Source: Dendrobium chrysotoxum
Taxonomy: Eukaryota > Streptophyta > Magnoliopsida > Asparagales > Orchidaceae
Reading direction: 5' to 3'
NCBI GenBank assembly: GCA_019925795.1
Contig: CM034303.1
Span: 56,839,931-56,903,930 of the forward strand
DNA length: 64,000 bases
Position numbers and translations under genes: made by a program. Positions 57,440 through 64,000 of this stretch are shown here, piece by piece (position 1 is the stretch's first letter; each line of letters starts with the position of its first letter). The notes below the pieces were generated by a model. It ran no database searches. It had not been told where the DNA came from and saw nothing but the letters and a program-made list of their open reading frames with translations.

Positions 57440-58817
57440 TGATATATCATCAAAAAATTATCTTGATCGGGCACGAATCTTAAGGCAAAATCAAGTTAAA
57501 AAATTTTAAAATTAAATCTGGGACCATCCGAACTCTCATTTCAACAAACTTACAGTTGAACTAAACGTCTCAAAAATACGAATCCAACGACATCAAATTC
57601 GACTCAATTCGAGCCCAAATGGGTCCAAATTGAAGGCCCAAAGTGCATTTGAAAAGTTCAAACTATAAATTGGATGACCAAATAATTTCCAAATGTTACG
57701 TGCTAATAGTCGAATTGAGTGGTTTGATGAGATGAATCCAATGAGCCTAAGATCGTCGAATTCTGATATAATTAAGACAGTCAAATGCTCAGTAAACAGT
57801 TCACGATCAAGGGGGTCAATATTGGTTGTCCATTCAAATCACTCTCAACTTACCATTGATCTCCCTCCAATTTACTGGTCACGCCACTCCCAGAAAACCA
57901 TAAATAAACCCCTCATTCTTCATTGAGGGGGGACTCAAGTAAGGAAGAGAGAAAAACTAGAGTTTTCTTGCCACCAAACTCCTTCTCGACCACCGTCGGA
58001 CTGACGCCAGACTTCTGCCCGACCACTAATTAACGCCGGACTTCTGCCCAGCCACCGACTAACGCCAAATTTCCTCCCGGCCATCGACTAACACCGTATT
58101 TCCGCCCGGACACCGATTGACTCCGAATTTCTGCACAGGCACTGATTGACACCACACTTTCGCCCGACCAACAACTGTTGCCAGACTTACTCTCGACCAC
58201 CGATTATAGTCGGACTTCCCCCTGACAATTGACGCCAGACAACGGTCTTTCTGACCACTATCACCCGCAGACTATAGGACTTTCGACCTCCGTCGCCAGA
58301 CTACGGTCCTTCCGACCTCCATCGCCAGACAATGGTCTTTCCAACCTTCTCCACCCGCCGACTACGGTCCTTCCAACCTCCGTCGCCATACACTGGTCTT
58401 TCCAACCTCTATCGCCCACCGACTATGATCCTTCCGACCACCGTCACCTGACTATGATCTTTCCGACCTCCGTCGCCCACCGACTATGGTCCTGCCAACC
58501 AAACAAACATGTCAATACTGATTCTTTTAATTTCCATAATGTAATGCACTCTATATGATGTATATTTACTACATTAAGTCAAGGTCTTCCCACCAAGGAA
58601 GAGCCTCATTTATAATCAACTGCAAACACTAGTGGATTCATTTAAATTGGGTCAGATCTCGTGGTTTTTCTCCTTTTTAGGATTTCCACGTAAAAATTCT
58701 AGTGACTTATGAATGATACACCCTCTTTTTTATTTGATTTTGTGCTAGATCTTCGTATAAAACTAAGACGTTAAACTTTATATTTCTCTACTGTCACAAA
58801 TATTCTAGGAAGCTACA
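57440..58817 (+). repeat. LTR copy 1 of the gene-less element
   Basis: 1,378 bp. A unique first half (57440-57960) ends with a TATA (CCATAAATAAACC) and a hairpin. A minisatellite array (about 57960-58500) follows, then a unique 3' part ending AAGCTACA. Confidence 0.88.
57909..57930 (+). promoter_or_regulatory. TATA-proximal hairpin of LTR copy 1
   Basis: A 7-bp perfect stem CCCCTCA/TGAGGGG with an 8-nt loop, directly after the ATAAATA box. The same hairpin recurs at 59519-59540 and 62689-62710. It would lie at or near the 5' end of the element's RNA. Confidence 0.6.
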
Positions 58818-59050
58818 GTTTGGCGTTGTCTGTGGGAACATGGTTCCTAACTGGGGGCAACTTTTGCTCCAATCTCAAAAAGTTCTTGTCAATGTCTTCA
58901 CATCAGCTATTGCTGTATCAACATCATAGGAATCAGATGTGGACTAGGGGGCAACCTTGACTGTAGCTGCGGTCAAGAAGATTCCTCCAAAGGCTATGGT
59001 GCGTATTTTCGGACTTCTCGAGCTTCAACGTCCGAAAATAAGGGGGCGCC
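58818..59050 (+). other. Short internal segment with primer site and polypurine tract
   Basis: Only 233 bp separate LTR copies 1 and 2. It opens with the TTTGGCGTTGTCTGTGGG primer-type block and closes with ACGTCCGAAAATAAGGGGG, so it is a drastically deleted internal region. Confidence 0.75.
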
Positions 59051-60215
59051 TAATATATAATCAAAAAATTATCTTGACCGGGCACGAATCTTGAGGCAAA
59101 ATCAAATTGGAAATTTCCAAAATTAAATATGGGACCATCCAAACTCTGATTTCAACAAACTTATAGTCGAACTAAACATCTCAAAAATATAAATCAAACA
59201 ACACCAAATTTGACTCAATTCGAGCCCAAATGGGTCCAAATCGAAGACCCGAAGCGCATTTGGAAAGTTCAAACCATATATTTGATGACCAAATGATTTC
59301 CAAACGTAACGTACTTATAGTTGAATCGAGCAGATCGACGAGACGAATCTAACGAGCCTAAGATCATTGAATTCTGATATCATTAAGACAATCAAATGCC
59401 CAGTAAATGGTTCACAATTAAGGGGATCAACATCGGCCGTCTATTCAAATACTCCCAACTTACCCTTGATCTCCCTTTTATTTACTGGCCCCGCCACTCC
59501 CAGAAAACTATAAATAAACCCCTCATTCTTCATTGAGGGGGGACTCAAGCAAGGAAGACAAGGAAGAGAGAAAAACTAGAGTTCTCTTGTCACCAGACTC
59601 CTCCTCAACCACCGTCGGACAACCGACCGTCACCAGACTGACGCCGGACTTCTACCTGGCTACCAACTAATGCCGGACTTCTGTCGGGCCACCGACTAAC
59701 GCCGGTTTTCCTCCCGGCCACCGATTGACACCTTATTTCCTCCCCGACACCGACTGACTCTGGATTTCTGCCCAGCCACTGACTGACACCACACTTCCGA
59801 CCGGCCAACAACTATTGCCAGACTTACTCCAGGCCACCGATTATCGTCGAACTTTCCCCCGATAACTGATGCCAGACAATGATCTTTCTGACCACCGTCG
59901 CCCGCCGACTAAGGTCCTTCCAATCTTCGTCGCGAAACAACAGTCTTTCTGACCACTGTCGCCTGCAGACTATAGTCCTTCTGACTTCCGACCTCCATCG
60001 TCAGACTACAGTCTTTCTGAACTCCATCGCCCACCGACTACGATTCTTCTGACCTTCGTCACCATACAACGGTCTTTCTAACCTCTATCACCCGCCGACT
60101 ATAGTCCTTCCGACCTTCATCACCAAACAAAGGTCCTTTCGACCCTCATCATCTGCTGACTACAGTTCTTCTGACCTTCATCACTAGACAACGATCTTTC
60201 TGACCTCTATCATCA
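59051..60215 (+). repeat. LTR copy 2, 3'-truncated
   Basis: It begins TAATATATAATC (mutated from TGATATATCATC) and follows LTR copy 1 through the TATA, hairpin and minisatellite. It stops near 60215 without the conserved 3' part that starts ACCAAACAAACATGTC in copies 1 and 3. Confidence 0.8.
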
Positions 60216-60222
60216 ATCAATT

Positions 60223-60790
60223 CTTAAAATTATTAATTCAAGAAATACATAATCTTTATTGTGTCTCAATCACTAGATGATCAATTTTAAGGGATTCGAT
60301 CCGACCTATTCCATATAGGTTAACGTCATCGAGCAATACTCTGACATACAATCTCGAATAGATCACACATCTTAGGAGAATGTCAATCAAATCTTAAAAT
60401 CTTTGATTTGAGAAATACATAATCTTTATTGTATCTCAATCAATGGATAATAGATCCCAGGGGGATTAAATTCGACCTCCTCCATATAGATTAACATCAT
60501 TAAATAACATTTTGACACATAACCTAGAATAGGTCAATATCTTTGGTAGATTCTCTCAATCTCTTCCGCACAGGTTAACATCATCGAGCAATGCTCTGAC
60601 ACATAATCTTAGATAGGTCATACATCCTTGGTGGATTCTCTCGACCTCTTCCATACAGGTTAACATCATCGAGTAATGCTCTGACAAATAGCCTCGGATA
60701 AGTCATACATCCTTGGTGAGTTCTCTCGGCATCATCCGTATAAGTTAATGTCATCAAGCAACAAATAACTTCAAAAAGGTCAAATATCCT
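60223..60790. repeat. Nested tandem repeats, about 170 bp and about 85 bp
   Basis: A unit beginning CTTAAAAT with ATACATAATCTTTATTG occurs at 60223 and again at 60393. Within and after it, the block GGTTAACATCATCGAGCAATG...CTCTGACACATAA recurs at roughly 85-100 bp spacing about five times. These non-coding internal repeats resemble those between pol and 3' LTR in Tat-type Gypsy elements. Confidence 0.75.
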
Positions 60791-61379
60791 TGAGAGGATT
60801 CTGATGATCTATTCTCTACTGTACATTGAATCATCTCCTATAACTTCTTCTTCAAAGAAAGAATATAATCTGATCATCATCAGGCCTTCACTCAATTGAC
60901 ACTATTAGTGTGTCGTCAGACTACTAACAGGGTACACTGCCTCAACCCCTTCCATCAGGAATGTCTGATGTTTGCACACGTCTGTATGGATACATATTGC
61001 TTTTAGTAGAATGCAATGTGAGCACCGCCATCATCAGCTTTTTGCCTGATGTCCGCTGTCGGTCCTTCACTTTATATCAACTATCATTGGCTTTTCGCTC
61101 AACTGCTATTAGCAGAACACCCTCTAACTATCTCATTTAGCTCTCCATCAGACCATCAATCGACATTAGACTTCCACTTGATCGTCGATTGTCGTCGGAC
61201 TTCTACTCAAATATCATCAAAAATTTTGCACGTCTACTAACAATCACTAACTTTCCTCTCGGGTATAATTACCACCAGATCTTCTCAAATCACCTTCGCA
61301 TGTAAGAGGTTGTTGATCTTCTTCTGGTAGAGTTGTCTATTGAGAAAATAAATTCTCATCGTGACTTCTTCTATATAAA
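60791..61379. other. Non-coding internal region of the LTR element
   Basis: No coding sequence. It contains scattered CGGACTTC-type motifs like those in the LTR arrays, which suggests further decayed repeat units. Confidence 0.5.
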
Positions 61380-61735
61380 AGAGGGGTACTGAAACTTAGT
61401 AGGGGATGCCTCCCATCTTAAATGGTGGAATGCCTCAAATGTAAGAAAAAAAATCAAAGGAGAAGAAAAAGAAAGGAGGAGAAAGTTTCTTCTACACTAA
61501 AGAGGGGCACTGAATTTGGATAAGGGATGTCACATATCAAAAACTATGGAAGGCCTCTAGAGTAAGAAGAAAAATAGGAAAAAGAAAGGAGAAGGCTAAA
61601 AAATTTAACTTTTGCACAAGAGAGAGGCACTAGTTCTTAATAGGGGATGCTACCTATTCAAGACAGTAGAAAATCTCAACTCTAAGAAAGTTAGAGGGAG
61701 AAGGGAGAAGAGGAGCATGTGCAATTTTTCCCCTG
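61380..61735. repeat. Triplicated block of about 118 bp
   Basis: Three imperfect copies start near 61380, 61497 and 61618. Each has AAGAGGGGCACTGAA- or AGAGAGGCACTAG-like starts, a TAGGGGATGCC-type block and a purine-rich end (GGAGAAGAAAAAGAAAGG). Confidence 0.75.
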
Positions 61736-62219
61736 CCCTAGGGGGGTATTTATAGGAGCAGGGGGGTGGAGTTTGCCTCCAAATCTGTACAATTTTTTTT
61801 TAATTATTCCAGAAGCTTCTTGAAATTTTTTGGGCCCCCCTTATACCATTTTCAGAATTATGAAAAAAGGATTATTTTTTTAAAAAATTACATATATAGA
61901 AGGCTGGCGGCAGCTACAATGCCGCCCGAAAAAAAATTGATAACTGTAGTAGGTTATTAAACTGGCTGCTCTAAGAATCGCGGGCCCTAAAGGGGCACGA
62001 CTCTTCGGCCCGGACAGTCCAAATCAGACATTTTTGGGGTCCCCGGAACTATTTTTTGACGTTCCATGCTTAATTTTGACACTTTTAAAGCTCTTCATGA
62101 CCTCTACGCCCAAGATCAGATTTTTTTTCAAGTTTCAAATAGCATAAAAAATTCTCCAAAGGCTGTGGTGCGTATTTTCAGACTTCTGGAGCTTTGACGT
62201 CCGAAAATAAGGGGACGTC

Positions 62220-63926
62220 TGATATATCATCAAAAAATTATATTGATTAGGCATGAATCTTGAGGCAAAATCAACTTGCAAACTTCCAAAATTAAAAACA
62301 GGATCATCCGAACTCCAATTTCAGTAAACTTACAGTCGAACTAAACGTCTCAGGAATACGAATCCAACGACACCAAATTCGACTCAATCCAAGCCCAAAT
62401 GGGTCCAAATCGAAGACCTGAAGCGCATTTAAAAATTTCAAACTATAAATTGGATGACCAAATGATTTCCAAACGTGACATACTTATAGTCGAATCGAGC
62501 GGCTCGACGAGACGAATCCAACGAGCCAAAGATCGTTGAATTCTGATATCATTAAGGCAGTAAAATGCTTAATAAATGATTCACTATCAAGGAGATCAAC
62601 ATCGGTCGTCCATTCAAACCACTCCCAACTTATCCTTGATCTCCCTTTTATTTACTGGTCACACCACTCCCAAAAAACTATAAATAGACCCCTCATTCTT
62701 CATTGAGGGGGGACTCAAGCAAGGAAGAGAATGAAGAGAAAAAAATTAGAGTTCCTTGCCACCAGATTCCTCCTCGACCACTGTCAGACAACCAACCGTC
62801 ATCGGACTGACGCCGGACTTCTGCCCAGCCACCAACTAATGCTGGACTTCTGCCCGGCCACCGACTAACGTCGGATTTTCTCCCAGCCACCTACTTACAC
62901 CGTACTTTCGCCCTGACACCGACTGACTCTGGATTTCTGCTCTGCCACCAACTGACGTCGCACTTTTGCCCGCCCAACAACTGTTGCTAGACTTACTCCC
63001 GGCCACAAATTATCGTCGAACTTTCCTGCGATAACTAACGACAGAAAACGATCTTTTTTATCACTGTTGCCCACCGACTAAGGCCCTTTCAACCTCCGTC
63101 GCCAAACAACGGTCTTTCTGACCAATGTCGCCTGCCGACTACACTCCTTCCGACTTCCAACCTCCATCGTTAGACTACGGTCTTTTTGAACTCCGTCATC
63201 CGTCGACTACGGTCCTTCTGAACTTTGTCATCAGACAACAGTCTTTCTGACCTCTGTCGCCCGCCGATTACAGTCCTTCCGACCTCCGTCGCCTGTTGAC
63301 TACAATTCTTCTGACGTTCTTCACCAGACAACGATCTTTCTGACCTCTATCACCTGCCGACTACGGTCCTTCCGACCTCCGTCGCCAAACTATGATTTTT
63401 CTAACCATAGTCGTCTGCAGACTACAATTTTTCCGACCTCCATCGCCCGCTAACTACAATCCTTCTGACCTCCATCGCCCGCCGACTACGGTCCTTCCGA
63501 TCTCCGTCACCATACAATGATCTTTCTGACCTCCGTCGCCCGCCGACTACGATCCTTCCGACCACCGTCACCCGATTATGATCTTTACGACCTCCGTCGC
63601 TTGCTGATTATGATCCTGCCGACCAAACAAACATGTCAATACTGATTCTTTTAATTTCCACCGTGTAATGCACTCTATATGATGTACATATGCTACATTA
63701 AGTCAAGGTCCCCCAGCCAAGGAAGGGCCTTATTTGCAATTGACTGCAAACACTAGTGGACTCATTCAAACTGGGCCAGACCCTATAAATTTTCTCATTT
63801 TTAGGAGTTTTCATATAAAAATTTTGGTCTCTTATGAATGCTACACCATATTTTTTATCTGATTGTTTGTTGAATCTTCATATAAAAATAAGACGTTAAA
63901 CATTATATTTCTTTACGGATGCTACA
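62220..63926 (+). repeat. LTR copy 3 (right LTR)
   Basis: 1,707 bp, longer than copy 1 by 329 bp mainly because its minisatellite (about 62760-63625) has more units. It starts TGATATATCATC, has CTATAAATAGACC as TATA, and ends GCTACA before the CAAGG duplication. Confidence 0.88.
62760..63625. repeat. Minisatellite array inside LTR copy 3
   Basis: It has two unit types. The first is about 33 bp with GCCGGACTTCTGCCC and CACCGACTAAC. The second is about 29 bp, alternating CCGACTACGGTCCTTCCGAC and AGACAACGGTCTTTCTGAC, both followed by CTCCGTCGCC. Copies in LTR 1 (57960-58500) and LTR 2 (59590-60215) are shorter. Confidence 0.85.
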
Positions 63927-63931
63927 CAAGG

Positions 63932-64000
63932 CCTTTTTTTACCAGAGTTGTGGCAATGTGTGTAGAATCTAGGATGAATCTTCTACTTATATTCTAGATG
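63932..64000. other. Right flank of the LTR element
   Basis: Sixty-nine bases of flanking DNA; nothing recognisable. Confidence 0.5.

Larger units (their letters stand above)
57440..63926 (+). mobile_element. Gene-less LTR element with three LTR copies (TSD CAAGG)
   Basis: A 6,487-bp unit bounded by TGATATATCATC at the left and GCTACA at the right, with CAAGG duplicated at 57435-57439 and 63927-63931. The left LTR is 57440-58817, the right LTR 62220-63926, and a truncated third copy lies at 59051 to about 60215. After the left LTR comes a TTTGGCGTTGTCTGTGGGAA block typical of plant Gypsy primer regions. GTCCGAAAATAAGGGG purine tracts precede the second and third LTR copies. No gag or pol is found anywhere between them, so it is a large non-autonomous derivative. 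Confidence 0.85.

Noticed and set aside
58229..58558. 109-aa ORF through the minisatellite
   Set aside because: It translates the repeat units (PTSVAxxxSF-type pattern) and is absent as an open frame in the other LTR copies.
57960..63625. CRISPR-like regular repeats
   Set aside because: Units are adjacent minisatellite copies without unique spacers, in a plant LTR.
1..64000. tRNA or rRNA genes
   Set aside because: No cloverleaf with A and B boxes and no rRNA segment recognised; tRNA-like matches are only primer-binding sites of LTR elements.

Overview
This is nuclear DNA from a flowering plant. The coding genes have GT-AG introns, several introns are kilobases long, and the protein families are plant-specific (NOXY2-like mitochondrial protein, At2g16250-type LRR receptor kinase, At1g63850-type BTB protein). 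The DNA between exons is AT-rich and full of plant transposons (Ty3/Gypsy, Ty1/Copia, TRIM, CACTA, RTE LINE, Tourist-like MITEs). Species cannot be fixed from sequence alone. There is no operon, phage, CRISPR or bacterial content.

Four genes are well supported and one is tentative. (1) A BTB/POZ protein on the plus strand (1016-9478; two exons, 489 aa) has a 7-kb intron carrying two related solo-LTR-like insertions and a MITE. (2) A small intronless ORF on the minus strand (10590-10967) is unassigned. (3) A NOXY2-like mitochondrial protein lies on the minus strand (20397-19814; three exons, 87 aa). (4) A very long minus-strand LRR receptor-like pseudokinase (44074-22710; four exons, 898 aa) is stretched to 21 kb by a 5.1-kb Gypsy element in intron 2 and a 6.9-kb Copia element in intron 1. 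The Copia element's own 5' LTR is split by a 1.8-kb TRIM-like element. (5) A Maf-like nucleotide pyrophosphatase lies on the plus strand (52960-56624; nine exons, 206 aa), and its start codon sits about 40 bp downstream of a decayed Copia pol fragment.

The rest is mostly mobile DNA. A 5'-truncated RTE-type LINE with a 14-bp target duplication occupies 14241-16383, followed by a decayed Copia remnant (17690-18660). A 2.1-kb CACTA element (49584-51664) sits inside an old Gypsy pol relic and itself carries a rearranged LINE fragment. The right end (57440-63926) is one large LTR element with no recognisable genes. It has three LTR copies, minisatellite arrays inside the LTRs, and a conserved hairpin just after the TATA box. 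Older relatives of its LTR occur at 46758-48410 and possibly at 9860-10130. Insertion boundaries were read directly from target-site duplications: ACTAA, ATTTC, ATATA, ATTTT, AAT, CAAGG and the 14-bp LINE duplication.

The genes do not form one pathway. The window is best read as a gene-containing region where transposons have enlarged introns while splice sites and reading frames stayed intact. I found no convincing new multi-gene system. The most notable items are the pseudokinase with its inflated introns, the nested transposon layers, and the gene-less LTR element with its arrays and hairpin.
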